From: Methylophilus sp. DW102
GTDB taxonomy: Bacteria > Pseudomonadota > Gammaproteobacteria > Burkholderiales > Methylophilaceae
Reading direction: 5' to 3'
DNA: 64,000 nt
Assembly: GCF_037076555.1 (NCBI RefSeq)
Contig: NZ_AP029023.1
Coordinates: forward strand, 1,984,001-2,048,000
Under the pieces are notes generated by a model. The model searched no databases and was not told the DNA's origin. It was given only the letters and a program-made list of their open reading frames with translations. Made by a program: the position numbers and the translations under genes. Of the stretch, positions 8,272 through 17,173 are shown piece after piece. Position 1 is the stretch's first letter. Each line of letters opens with the position of its first letter.

Positions 8272-11049
8272 CTAATGCTCGCGCACCAGCACGCCAACCC
8301 GCGGCGCCCAGCCGGCATTCGCCTGCTTCTTGGCGGTGACCAGCGTCAACATCGAAGGGTCATACACATCGACGTTATGGGTCACCGGCGTCGTGAGCAG
8401 GTATTGTGCCTTGGTCGCCTGCAGGAACCTGGCCACGCGCTTGATGTTGAAAATATCCAGGTGTGCAAACGGCTCGTCAATAAAGACAAACCCACCTGGC
8501 CGGGTTTCTTCCATCATCAGCGCCACCAGCAAAATCAGTGACTTCATGACCTGCTGACCGCCAGAAGCATCCCCATCATTCATGCCAGACAAGCCTTTGT
8601 CGTCAAAGCCAAACCGCACTTCGAGCCCAGCTTGTGACAAGGTCAGATCATCTGCCTCCAGCGCGACCGGCGCACAATCGACGTCGACATCGGCCATTTT
8701 GGCCAGCTCTTTAAGGTTTTTGCTGTACTTGCTCACCGAGTAACGCAAGCGGCCAATATAGGCTTCACGGGCATGTTCGGTTTGCGTTTGTGCAGCGCGG
8801 TTGTCACGTTCGCGGCTTTCAACATCCTCTTTTTGCGTCAGGTAATCCGCCTGCATCTTGTCGCGCATGGCGATTACATAAGGGTCGGTCTCCCAACTTT
8901 GCGTTTCCAGTCGCTTGGCTATCTGTTCAATTTGAATATCCACCAAGCGTGGGCTCTCCCACTTTTCGAGCAACTGCTTGTTGGCCGCAGTTTCCTGCCA
9001 ATCTGCGGGCAATTTCTGCTGGTCGTGACGGATACGCTCCAACCGACGCTCTTGTTCAGCCCAGCCTTCCCGGTTTTCTTTATCGACAATGTCTTTTTGC
9101 AACTGGGCAATCTTGTTGCGTATGCTTTCCTGAGCACGGATAGACTCGCGGATACGTTCCTCCAGCTGTGTATTCAGTTGCGACAATTCATACAACTTCT
9201 CGCCGACCGCCTGCCGTTGTGCCTTGACGTCCGCATACTGCCGCTCAACGCTGGCAAACTGCTCGGCACGTGCCGCCAGTTGTGCGGCTGCATCGACCCC
9301 GGCCAGCGCATTTTTGAGGGTTTGACTCTGCTGCCGCAACGGATGCAGTTCATCCTGCAAGGCATTGATCTCGGTTTCGATCTGTTGCAGGTTATGGCGC
9401 AAGCTGTCCAGCCTGGCTTTACCAAACCTGGGTTCATTCGGGGCCGCATGCCGGCCACCACGACGCTCACGCAAGTAGCCCTGACGTGTCACCCAGTCCT
9501 CACCGCGTGGCAAGGCAACGCCGGCGGCAGTATCCTCCACCCGTTGCGTGCGTTCCAGCATCGCCAGCATCCAGGGCGCCACCGGTTGTTTGAGTTTAAT
9601 CACTTCCAGCAAGGAGCCTTTGGGCGGCAAACCGGCCAACTGTCTTTCCGGCACAATCAGGTGACGATACTTCAGACTTTCACCCAGCGCAAAGGCCGTC
9701 TCGGCCTGTTTTTCACTGTGCAGCATGATGACATGCGCAAACGGTGCCAATACCGCCTCAACGGCTGTTTGCCAACCGGCATCCGTCACTTCCAGAATAT
9801 CGGCCAGTGTGTCATGCGCAATATTGGCCTTACTCAGCGCCTGCCTGAACTCCGTCACTTCGTGTGGATCTGCCCGGCGCCCGCTGCTCAGGTTTTCCAG
9901 GGTATGTTGCCATTGCTGCTGCTGTTGCTGCTTGGCCCATAACCGGTTTTGCAAGGCACTACGCTGCTGCTCAAGCTGCCCCAGCTCGGTCGTTGCTTGC
10001 ACCACGTCCGCACTCAATGCCGCTTGTGCTTCAAGCTGCTTCTTCTGCTCGAGGACCGCTTCCAGCTTGCCCTCTTCCTTGTTGAGCTGGTTAACCTGCT
10101 GGCTCAAGTCGGCTTCATGCAGACGCGTGGCTTGCTGCTGGCTCTGCAAATGCTCGGCCTGGGTTTTGTGATAGTCCAGTTCACTGGTCTTGGCCGACAG
10201 GTCTGCCTGCAGACCTTCACGCTCTTTACGGTTGGCATCCAGACTTCGGGCTGCACGCTCCGCTTCTTCCTGCAACTGGTAAAACTCCAGCCGGGGTTTC
10301 ACCTCTTCCACCAGCAAGGCCTGCTCCTGGGTCAGCTGCTGCCATTCCAGATAGCGGTTCACACGCTGCTCCTGGGTTTGCAGGCTGTGTTCCAGCGCCT
10401 TCAGGTTATTTTGTGTGTATTGCAACTCCTGTTCGGTGGCCCGCTGATGCTGCCTGGCCTCCTGATAGCGGGTCAGAATCTCTTTGTCACCAAACACATC
10501 AAACACCAAATCGAGCAACTCGCGTGGCTTGTATTCGCATAACTTGTCGGTCTGGCCTTGCTCGAGTGACAGCACACGGGCAATGGCGGGCGACAATCCG
10601 GCCTCATGCAGCAGACGCTGATAATCGCGCACCCCAAATTCCTGGCCCTGTTGCGCCATGTCCTTGAGTGCCACTTCACCATCGGCCACCCAGTAATGCC
10701 GTACCCAGTCACCGCCTTTTTTCTCGATATGGCAAGCCAGTGTGATTTTGTCCTGCATGAACGGAATGCCGAATGGGCGCTTGCTGCTCCCGACAGGGCG
10801 ACTGTTGTCAACCACGCCCAGCAACCAGCAAAAATCTTCGCCGTTGCGACGCACATAGCGCTTGTAATCCCGTTTCCCTGAACCAGAGCCTGAGCATTCC
10901 AGCGCCAGCAAGGTACGCATGGCATCCAGCAGCGTGGTTTTGCCCGAGCCATTGGGCCCGACAATGGTAATAATGGAAGCATCCAGCGGCACCACAAAAC
11001 GTTGCCAGTAATCCCAATGTACGACTTCCAGTCGATTTAACCTGAACAT
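8272..11049 (-). CDS. mksB: Condensin-like SMC ATPase, MksB type
   Basis: The protein has the layout of an SMC-like ATPase: N-terminal Walker A GPNGSGKTT (residues 31-39), long Gln/Glu/Arg-rich coiled coils (about 200-400 and 560-780), a globular hinge-like middle (about 400-540, from DPHEVTEFRQAL through GEDWVTRQGYLRERR), and a C-terminal ABC signature SGGQQ (829-833) with Walker B FVFIDEP (854-860) and D-loop AHLD. The length of 925 fits MksB better than full-length MukB. It is the last gene of a three-gene operon after a kleisin-like and a small winged-helix-like gene. The known role of MksBEF is chromosome organisation; the related Wadjet system (JetABCD) cuts plasmids but needs a JetD/MksG nuclease, which is not encoded here. 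Confidence 0.85.
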   Translation of the reverse strand: MFRLNRLEVVHWDYWQRFVVPLDASIITIVGPNGSGKTTLLDAMRTLLALECSGSGSGKRDYKRYVRRNGEDFCWLLGVVDNSRPVGSSKRPFGIPFMQDKITLACHIEKKGGDWVRHYWVADGEVALKDMAQQGQEFGVRDYQRLLHEAGLSPAIARVLSLEQGQTDKLCEYKPRELLDLVFDVFGDKEILTRYQEARQHQRATEQELQYTQNNLKALEHSLQTQEQRVNRYLEWQQLTQEQALLVEEVKPRLEFYQLQEEAERAARSLDANRKEREGLQADLSAKTSELDYHKTQAEHLQSQQQATRLHEADLSQQVNQLNKEEGKLEAVLEQKKQLEAQAALSADVVQATTELGQLEQQRSALQNRLWAKQQQQQQWQHTLENLSSGRRADPHEVTEFRQALSKANIAHDTLADILEVTDAGWQTAVEAVLAPFAHVIMLHSEKQAETAFALGESLKYRHLIVPERQLAGLPPKGSLLEVIKLKQPVAPWMLAMLERTQRVEDTAAGVALPRGEDWVTRQGYLRERRGGRHAAPNEPRFGKARLDSLRHNLQQIETEINALQDELHPLRQQSQTLKNALAGVDAAAQLAARAEQFASVERQYADVKAQRQAVGEKLYELSQLNTQLEERIRESIRAQESIRNKIAQLQKDIVDKENREGWAEQERRLERIRHDQQKLPADWQETAANKQLLEKWESPRLVDIQIEQIAKRLETQSWETDPYVIAMRDKMQADYLTQKEDVESRERDNRAAQTQTEHAREAYIGRLRYSVSKYSKNLKELAKMADVDVDCAPVALEADDLTLSQAGLEVRFGFDDKGLSGMNDGDASGGQQVMKSLILLVALMMEETRPGGFVFIDEPFAHLDIFNIKRVARFLQATKAQYLLTTPVTHNVDVYDPSMLTLVTAKKQANAGWAPRVGVLVREH

Positions 11050-11081
11050 CTTATTGATCGTCTTTCTGTGTGTTCATTGAT

Positions 11082-11741
11082 TTAAGAAGTTGCCTGACCC
11101 GCGCCAGCGCTCTGCGACTGTTCGCGGATCAGATCACCCAGGGCGCCCTGGATGATGCGCGGGGCCATTTCGGCATAGTCAAACACAAGGTCGAGTAAAG
11201 GACCTTCGTAAATAATCTTGTTACGACGTTCGATGAGTCCCAGGCGCGATAACTGTGGCAAGGCAAAATTACTGATACGGCCTTTGCCGCCTAGCAACTT
11301 GCCAAAATCCTCAAGCAACACGTTTTCGGGGATGCCGCGTGACAACTCCTCTGACGGCTCGGCTTTAACCAGCGTGCCAAACAACTCGCCTTGTGACTCC
11401 AGTGCGGCTTCCCGCCCCAACTGACGTTCGCGCTTGGGTAGGATAATCAAGGCCCACAGCACCACGGTCAAGGCTAATGTATCTTTGGGCAACCCAATAT
11501 TGTTACTCAGCCATTGCTGACCATCATCCATCACGGCACGCTCTGCGTCCTGGTGCAGACCTACCGCCACGTGGCTGGCATAAGGGTTGTCCAGCAAGCG
11601 CAAACCGCAGACCTTGAGGTTGTTTTCGAGCGAGACCCGAAAATCCAGGTCGAACAGCACGCGCCTGATGACTTCATCAGAACGTGGTAAATAACGATGA
11701 GCAATCAGTCTGGCGGCCAGTTGTTCGCTTGTTTGTTGCAT
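11082..11741 (-). CDS. mksE: MksE-like condensin subunit
   Basis: A 219-residue, mainly helical acidic protein lying between a kleisin-like and an SMC-like gene. Position and length match MksE/JetB, the KITE (tandem winged-helix) subunit that binds the kleisin. Recognisable segments are HVAVGLHQDAERAV and, near the C-terminus, SRLGLIERRNKIIYEGPLLDLV, which reads like a winged-helix wing. The start ATG at 11741 lies 4 bp after the mksF stop. The call rests chiefly on operon position plus this layout; the primary sequence alone would be ambiguous. Confidence 0.75.
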   Translation of the reverse strand: MQQTSEQLAARLIAHRYLPRSDEVIRRVLFDLDFRVSLENNLKVCGLRLLDNPYASHVAVGLHQDAERAVMDDGQQWLSNNIGLPKDTLALTVVLWALIILPKRERQLGREAALESQGELFGTLVKAEPSEELSRGIPENVLLEDFGKLLGGKGRISNFALPQLSRLGLIERRNKIIYEGPLLDLVFDYAEMAPRIIQGALGDLIREQSQSAGAGQATS

Positions 11742-11745
11742 GCGG

Positions 11746-13014
11746 TTAACCCTCCTTGGCTGGCGTATGTTTAATTAATTGACCGGCGGTCATGGCGGCC
11801 ACCTCGTTTCGATGTACGGCTTGCAATGGCGCATCCAGTGCGTGCGCTAGACGGAACGGTTGTTCTGCCAGCGCATTCAAGTCGGCATCCTCATGTTTTT
11901 CACCTAAGAAGGTCAGCAGGGAATAGCGGTAAGACGCCTGGGCAAAACCACCACCAACGACCACGTCTGGCAATGCGCTATCGTCCTCGAGTTGTGCCAG
12001 CACACGCGTAAGGTCGGTGAGTTGTGGCGGGTAAGAAAAGGCTTCGGTTTGCGCAGGGGCGACTTCCACATCCGGGGGCATGACAGAGACTTTAGGCACT
12101 GCCACTTCACGTTCGAGCACGTCATCGGAAATATCCAGCATCACGTCGGGCAGCACAAACAGCAGTTCTGGTGTCACTGCCATCCGCGCGCCCATTTGCG
12201 CCAGCGACTCAACGCTGCGTTGCTGCAACCAGGCGGATAACTCGGTGGAGCTCAGGCCGCCTTGCGACAGCATGACCCGCTGCCTGGCCACTTTGGCCAG
12301 TTCACGCTGAAAGACCGAGGCCATATTGAGTAAACGCGACTGCTGGCTAGCAATTTTATGCACAATTTGCCAACCGGCATCATCCATGCCGTTTTCTGAA
12401 ATGGTATTGATCAGTGCCGTGGCTTTTTCAATCCAGGGTTGCGCCTTGCTCAATCTGGCCTGCGCCGACTTCAGCCTGAACTCGGAACCTGAGGCAATCG
12501 CTTCCTGGAAGAAATGTTCGTATTCGGTGAGTTTGGCCAGTACGTGACTCAGATGCTCGGCACTCAGTTCACCGACGGCACTGCCGCCTGCCGCCTGCGA
12601 CATCAGGTAGCCCAACTCGTCATCGGCCTCGCCAAACCGCAACAAGCCACTGATGGCAGACAACACCATGCGGCCCGCGGCAGAAATCTGGTATACGCGG
12701 CGGTCTGCGTCCCATTGCAGCAAGTCGTGGCTGCGCAAGCGGTGCAACACGGTTTCCAGCTTGGTAGCATCAATAAAAGAAAGGTGATTTTGCAACTGGG
12801 CTGGCGTCCACTCGGGCAACTCTGCCCGCGCTGCAATTTCACGCATCACGGCGAGGCGAATCATCACTTCATCACGGCCGCCGCGGAACAGCCCGATCAG
12901 CACATCGATGATGTGTGAGGACTGCAACAGGGGAAACAATGCATCAATATCCTGAACATAGACTCCCGGTTTGAGGAACTCCTCAAACGCGTTTACATCA
13001 CTGACTTCTGACAT
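11746..13014 (-). CDS. mksF: MksF-like kleisin subunit of a condensin complex
   Basis: A 422-residue protein with an N-terminal winged-helix-like domain (about residues 40-130; TPAQLQNHL, LETVLHRLRSHDLLQWDADRRVYQISAAGRMVLSAI), a long helical middle with heptad-like stretches (VLAKLTEYEHFFQEAI, SVFQRELAKVARQRVML) and an acidic C-terminal part. This is the organisation of MukF/MksF/JetA kleisins, and it is the first gene of the F-E-B order typical of Mks operons. The start codon at 13014 is only 3 bp beyond the prfB stop, implying co-transcription with release factor 2. Confidence 0.77.
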   Translation of the reverse strand: MSEVSDVNAFEEFLKPGVYVQDIDALFPLLQSSHIIDVLIGLFRGGRDEVMIRLAVMREIAARAELPEWTPAQLQNHLSFIDATKLETVLHRLRSHDLLQWDADRRVYQISAAGRMVLSAISGLLRFGEADDELGYLMSQAAGGSAVGELSAEHLSHVLAKLTEYEHFFQEAIASGSEFRLKSAQARLSKAQPWIEKATALINTISENGMDDAGWQIVHKIASQQSRLLNMASVFQRELAKVARQRVMLSQGGLSSTELSAWLQQRSVESLAQMGARMAVTPELLFVLPDVMLDISDDVLEREVAVPKVSVMPPDVEVAPAQTEAFSYPPQLTDLTRVLAQLEDDSALPDVVVGGGFAQASYRYSLLTFLGEKHEDADLNALAEQPFRLAHALDAPLQAVHRNEVAAMTAGQLIKHTPAKEG

Positions 13015-13017
13015 CTA

Positions 13018-14122
13018 TTACAGGCCCTGCTTTAAGCTTTCCATGATAAATGGATCGAGATCACCATCGAGCACGCCTTGCGTATTGCCGATTTCAACAT
13101 TGGTACGCAAGTCTTTGATCCGTCCTTGATCCAGCACATAGCTACGAATCTGGTGACCCCAACCAATATCGGTTTTGGCATCTTCCAGCGCCTGCTTTTC
13201 TTCATTACGCTTGCTGAGTTCCAGGTTATACAAGGCGCCTTTCAGCATATTCATCGCTTCTTCTTTGTTTCTATGCTGTGAACGGTCATTCTGGCATTGC
13301 ACGACTACTCCCGTTGGCAAGTGGGTAATCCGCACGGCAGAATCAGTCTTGTTAATATGCTGACCACCGGCACCACTGGCGCGGTAAGTATCAATGCGCA
13401 AATCTGCAGGATTGATTTCAATTTCAATCGAATCGTCCACTTCCGGGAAGATTTGCACGCTGGCAAAGCTGGTATGTCGCTTGGAGTTGGCATCGAAGGG
13501 CGACTTACGGACCAGGCGATGCACCCCGCTTTCGGTACGCAAGGTGCCAAACGCATAATCCCCAGTCACTTTAATCGATGCGCCTTTAATCCCGGCAATG
13601 TCGCCTTCAGATTCCTCAAGCACCTCGACTTTGAAACCTTTGCGCTCTACGTAACGCAAGTACATGCGCAGCAACATGCCGGCCCAGTCTTGTGCTTCAG
13701 TGCCACCGCTGCCGGACTGAAACTCAATAAAGCAATTGTTGGCGTCCATCGGCTGCGAGAACATGCGCTTGAATTCCATCTCGGCAACGATTTTTTCTAT
13801 CTTCTGGGCATCTGCCTCCACACTCAGCAATGTGTCGTCATCACCTTCTTCACGCGCCATGTCAAACAATTCACGGCTGTCTGACAATGACTGAGACACA
13901 TCATCCAGCGTCATGACCACGCTTTCAAGCATGCGTTTTTCCTTGCCCAGATTTTGCGCTTTTTCGGCGTTATCCCAGACTTTAGGATCCTCGAGCAGGC
14001 CGTTAACTTCGGCTAAGCGTTGCTGCTTGTTCTCGTAGTCAAAGATACCCCCGAAGCGCTTCGTGGCGTTGGGTCAGGTCGCTCAGTGCATTGGCAATAC
14101 TATTAAGGTGTTCGGCTTCCAT
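13018..14122 (-). CDS. prfB: Peptide chain release factor 2, with programmed +1 frameshift
   Basis: RF2 terminates translation at UGA and UAA. The gene is split into two frames. The start ATG at 14122 encodes [20 protein letters not shown] up to an in-frame TGA at 14039-14041. The slippery site there is GGGGGTATCTTTGAC, matching the classical prfB autoregulatory site: an internal Shine-Dalgarno-like run, CTT, then TGA. A +1 shift on CTT restores a 367-residue protein. The second frame has the SPF stop-codon recognition motif ([12 protein letters not shown]) and the catalytic GGQ ([10 protein letters not shown]). An annotation that starts at 13932 would omit the N-terminal domain. The promoter region is shared with the divergent DUF47 gene. 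Confidence 0.95.
14036..14050 (-). promoter_or_regulatory. Programmed +1 ribosomal frameshift site of prfB
   Basis: On the minus strand the bases read GGGGGTATCTTTGACTA. The G-run serves as internal Shine-Dalgarno element, CTT is the slip codon (14044-14042), and TGA (14041-14039) is the poorly terminating stop. Low RF2 favours shifting, which gives feedback control as known for prfB in other bacteria. Confidence 0.93.
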
Positions 14123-14222
14123 TTTCTGTGAGTATAAAAATGTAAAAACCAGCATTATACCGCAGCAATGTCCTTGGTTCAGGCGTAACTTACGCTGCCC
14201 ACACTCAGACGGCCCCATATTT

Positions 14223-14264
14223 TTGTCACAATCATTGTCACAAAATAGTAAAATTACTGTCACA
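14223..14264 (+). promoter_or_regulatory. PhoB-box-like GTCACA repeats before the DUF47-pit genes
   Basis: Three TGTCACA copies start at 14224, 14236 and 14258. The last two are 22 bp (two 11-bp turns) apart and the first two 12 bp apart, so the phasing is imperfect. A possible -10, TAAAAT, lies at 14249-14254. The half-sites resemble the CTGTCAT unit of Pho boxes and the pstS box 1.8 kb away. Confidence 0.5.
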
Positions 14265-14292
14265 AAACTTTTGAACGTATAGGGAGTCCTCA

Positions 14293-14949
14293 ATGGCGAA
14301 TGCCACTTTCGGCCGCATCATGGCCGCGATCAGCCCCAGAAACGATAACTATTTTGTCCTGTTTAACCGTTTGGCTGATTGTGCAGTCCGTGGCTCCAAA
14401 GTCCTTGCGCTGATGGCGGCCGTTGTTGATCAGGCAGGCTTTGAAACGCATTTTGCCGAAATTCGCAAAATCGAATCCGAGGCAGATGAATACACCAAGG
14501 AAATTTTGCTTTCGCTGCATAAAACCTTTATTACCCCGTTTGACCGCCGCGAAATCCGTGAACTGGCGATGGCACTGGATGACATCATTGACTTTATGGA
14601 AGCCATTCCGCAAAGCGCCGAGATTTATGGTCACAGCAAGTTCACCCCCGAAATGGTCGCCCTGGCACAGATCTTATTAAGGGCAGCAGAAAAGGTAAGG
14701 GATGCGGTGCATATGCTGTCAGACATGAAAAATGCCGAACGCATTCTGCGCACCTGTGAAGAGATCAGCCAGATCGAAGGCGAAGCCGATCACATCATGC
14801 GCTCAGGCATGCACAGGCTGTTTGCCGAAGACAGTGACGCACGCAGTTTGATCCGCTCACAAAAACTCTACGACCTGTTTGAAGAAGCGGTCGACAGCTG
14901 CGAAGACGTCGCTGACGTGATTCACGGTGTCGTGCTAGAACGCATCTAG
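14293..14949 (+). CDS. DUF47 (PhoU-like) accessory protein of Pit phosphate transport
   Basis: A 218-residue all-helical protein of the DUF47/TIGR00153 family, a PhoU relative usually encoded just before a PiT transporter and thought to regulate it. Acidic motifs conserved in PhoU-like helices are visible (KIESEADEYTKEI and QIEGEADHIMRSGMHRLF), expected to bind divalent metals. The ATG at 14293 is preceded by AGGGAG. It is 9 bp upstream of pit and shares the prfB intergenic region, where TGTCACA repeats suggest phosphate control. Confidence 0.9.
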   Translation: MANATFGRIMAAISPRNDNYFVLFNRLADCAVRGSKVLALMAAVVDQAGFETHFAEIRKIESEADEYTKEILLSLHKTFITPFDRREIRELAMALDDIIDFMEAIPQSAEIYGHSKFTPEMVALAQILLRAAEKVRDAVHMLSDMKNAERILRTCEEISQIEGEADHIMRSGMHRLFAEDSDARSLIRSQKLYDLFEEAVDSCEDVADVIHGVVLERI

Positions 14950-14958
14950 GACACGACC

Positions 14959-15960
14959 ATGGATCATGTGATTGTGGTCATGGCAGTGCTGGTCATCGTG
15001 GCGCTGATCTTTGACTTTATGAACGGCTTTCACGATGCCGCCAATTCGATTGCGCTCATGGTGTCTACCCGCTTACTGACGCCACAGGCAGCCGTCATCT
15101 GGGCTGCGTTCTTTAATTTTGTTGCCTTTCTGTTTTTTGGGCTACATGTGGCCGACACGGTTGGCAAAGGCATCATAGACCCCAACATCGTCAACAATAC
15201 CGTAGTGTTTGGTGCCTTGTTCGGGGCGATTGCCTGGAATGTCATTACCTGGTGGTTCGGCATCCCCTCCTCGTCCTCGCATGCATTGATCGGCGGCCTG
15301 ATTGGCGCAGGCATGGCCCACTCCGGCACCCAAGGCGTCATTTTCGGCAGTAAGCTCATCAGCACCGGCATTGCCATTATCTTGTCGCCGTTATTTGGCA
15401 TGTTGCTGGCGCTGTTGCTCTCTATCGGCATCATGTGGGCGTTCCAGAAATCCTCGCCCTATAAAATCGAAAGCCGCTTTAACAAGCTGCAATTTATCTC
15501 GTCTTCTTTATTCAGCCTTGGCCATGGCGCCAACGATGCGCAAAAAACCATGGGCATCATTACCGTCCTGCTGTTTGCCAATGGCTATCTGCAAGGTGAC
15601 TTTCATGTGCCCTTCTGGGTGGTGATTGCCTGTCAGCTGGCCATGGGGCTGGGCACGCTGTTTGGTGGCTGGCGCATAGTGCGCACCATGGGCATGGGTA
15701 TCACCAAAATCCGCCCCACTGGCGGCTTTGCGGCCCAGACCTCAGGCTCGATTGCGCTGTTCCTGGCCACCAGCCTGGGCATCCCGGTGTCGACCACGCA
15801 CACCATTACCGGCGCCATTGTCGGCGTCGGCCTCTCGCGCCGCATGACCGCGGTGCGCTGGGGCCTGGCGTCACGCATTGTCTGGGCGTGGGTGCTGACG
15901 ATTCCCTGTGCCGCCATCATGGCAGCCATCGCCTACCATATTGGCGAAAGTGTGCTGTAA
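14959..15960 (+). CDS. pit: PiT family inorganic phosphate transporter
   Basis: A 333-residue multispanning symporter of metal-phosphate with protons or cations. The two PiT signature repeats are present: FDFMNGFHDAANSIA near the N-terminus and SLGHGANDAQKTMG in the second half. The late motif SLGIPVSTTHTITGAIVGVG also fits. It overlaps no gene and sits 9 bp after the DUF47 gene, so the pair forms one transcription unit. The gene is the low-affinity counterpart to the Pst system immediately downstream. Confidence 0.94.
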   Translation: MDHVIVVMAVLVIVALIFDFMNGFHDAANSIALMVSTRLLTPQAAVIWAAFFNFVAFLFFGLHVADTVGKGIIDPNIVNNTVVFGALFGAIAWNVITWWFGIPSSSSHALIGGLIGAGMAHSGTQGVIFGSKLISTGIAIILSPLFGMLLALLLSIGIMWAFQKSSPYKIESRFNKLQFISSSLFSLGHGANDAQKTMGIITVLLFANGYLQGDFHVPFWVVIACQLAMGLGTLFGGWRIVRTMGMGITKIRPTGGFAAQTSGSIALFLATSLGIPVSTTHTITGAIVGVGLSRRMTAVRWGLASRIVWAWVLTIPCAAIMAAIAYHIGESVL

Positions 15961-15974
15961 GTCTGACGTAAGCT

Positions 15975-16001
15975 AAAAAGGACCTGCCCAAGGTCTTTTT
16001 T
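15975..16001 (+). terminator. Terminator after pit
   Basis: The stem GACCT / AGGTC (15981-15985, 15991-15995), extended by A-run/T-run pairing, is followed by TTTTTT. It separates pit from the pst promoter. Confidence 0.75.
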
Positions 16002-16006
16002 GGCTT

Positions 16007-16040
16007 TTGTCACATTTCTGTCATATTAAGTTTTTATGAT
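16007..16040 (+). promoter_or_regulatory. PhoB box and -10 of the pst operon
   Basis: Two 11-bp direct units, TTGTCACATTT and CTGTCATATTA (16007-16028), match the Pho-box pattern of repeated CTGTCAT. A -10-like TATGAT lies at 16035-16040, at the distance at which a PhoB box replaces the -35 element. A further CGTCATC follows at about 16043. Confidence 0.85.
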
Positions 16041-16084
16041 TCCGTCATCACATACAAACCACACTCAAATACAGGAGTCCTTAG

Positions 16085-17080
16085 ATGAAAACCCGTTTGT
16101 TCCGCAATACCATGATAGCCGCACTGGTCGCACAGGCCTTTACCTTCGCGCACACCGCAGCGGCTGCGGACAAAATCATCAAAATTGATGGTTCCAGCAC
16201 GGTTTACCCAATCACCGAAGCTGTTGCCGAAGAGTTTCAACGCAGCAAAGGCGTGAAAGTCACTGTTGGCGAATCTGGCACTGGTGGCGGCTTCAAAAAA
16301 TTCTGCCGCGGCGAAACCGATATTTCCGATGCTTCCCGCCCGATCTCACAAAAAGAAATCGACGCCTGTAAAGAAGGTGGCGTTCAATTCATCGAACTGC
16401 CTATCGCTTATGATGCACTGACTGTGGTTGTGAACAGCAAAAACGACTGGGTGAAACAAATCACCGTCGCCGAACTGAAAAAAATCTGGGAACCAGGTTC
16501 CAAAGTGAAAAACTGGAAAGAAGTGAACGCCACTTACCCGGACAAGGCCATCAACCTGTACGGTCCTGGCACGGCTTCCGGTACGTTTGACTACTTTACC
16601 GAAGCCATTAACGGCAAGGCAAAAGCCAGCCGCACAGATTACACACCGTCAGAAGATGACAACGTGCTGGTGCAAGGTGTTGCCGGTAACGCGGGTGGCA
16701 TGGCCTACTTCGGCATGGCCTACTATCAGGAAAACACTGACAAGCTGAAAGCGGTGCCAGTGGTTGCCAAAGAAGGGGCTAAACCAGTGTTGCCTTCTGA
16801 AGCGACTGTGATGGACGGGACTTACCAGCCATTGTCACGTCCACTGTTCATTTACGTGAACGCGACAGCTGCAGCGTTTAAACCAGAAGTGAAAGCGTTT
16901 GTGACTTACTACCTGGAAAATGCGCCACAACTGGTGAAAGAAGTGAAATACGTGCCACTGCCAAAAGAAGATTACGAAGCAGTGAAAACACACTTTAAAG
17001 CCATGAAACCAGGGACAGGGTTTAACGGCACATCTGAAGTCGGTATCAAAATTACTGATTTGTTGTCCCGAATCAAGTAA
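16085..17080 (+). CDS. pstS: Phosphate ABC transporter, periplasmic phosphate-binding protein
   Basis: A 331-residue periplasmic protein that captures phosphate for PstCAB. A signal peptide (about residues 1-28, ending TAAAADK) is followed by the PstS start [19 protein letters not shown], whose DGSSTVYP segment contributes phosphate-binding residues. [26 protein letters not shown] and [13 protein letters not shown] are further ligand loops. It is the first gene of the pst unit, directly downstream of the Pho box. A hairpin terminator follows, so it is probably transcribed in excess over pstCAB. Confidence 0.96.
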   Translation: MKTRLFRNTMIAALVAQAFTFAHTAAAADKIIKIDGSSTVYPITEAVAEEFQRSKGVKVTVGESGTGGGFKKFCRGETDISDASRPISQKEIDACKEGGVQFIELPIAYDALTVVVNSKNDWVKQITVAELKKIWEPGSKVKNWKEVNATYPDKAINLYGPGTASGTFDYFTEAINGKAKASRTDYTPSEDDNVLVQGVAGNAGGMAYFGMAYYQENTDKLKAVPVVAKEGAKPVLPSEATVMDGTYQPLSRPLFIYVNATAAAFKPEVKAFVTYYLENAPQLVKEVKYVPLPKEDYEAVKTHFKAMKPGTGFNGTSEVGIKITDLLSRIK

Positions 17081-17087
17081 TGATGAC

Positions 17088-17112
17088 AAAGGGGCTTAAA
17101 TGCCCCTTTTTT
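17088..17112 (+). terminator. Terminator or attenuator between pstS and pstC
   Basis: The stem AAAGGGGC / GCCCCTTT with a 6-nt loop is followed by a T-run ending at 17112. It would reduce transcription into pstCAB and explain higher binding-protein levels. Confidence 0.8.
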
Positions 17113-17173
17113 ACTGACAAGCCGGCCTGAACAACCGATTATCCGCTAAAATCCACCCCTGACAGATCACACT

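Noticed and set aside
8773..9942. 389-residue plus-strand frame within mksB
   Set aside because: It is the antisense shadow of the coiled-coil gene, rich in Leu/Gln/Cys as expected from a reversed Gln/Glu-rich coding strand, with no family features.
9910..9945. CTG/CAG microsatellite
   Set aside because: It encodes a glutamine run in the MksB coiled coil and is within a continuous reading frame.
8272..13014. Complete Wadjet defence system
   Set aside because: The JetD/MksG nuclease gene is missing next to the three other genes, and the sizes fit Mks better.
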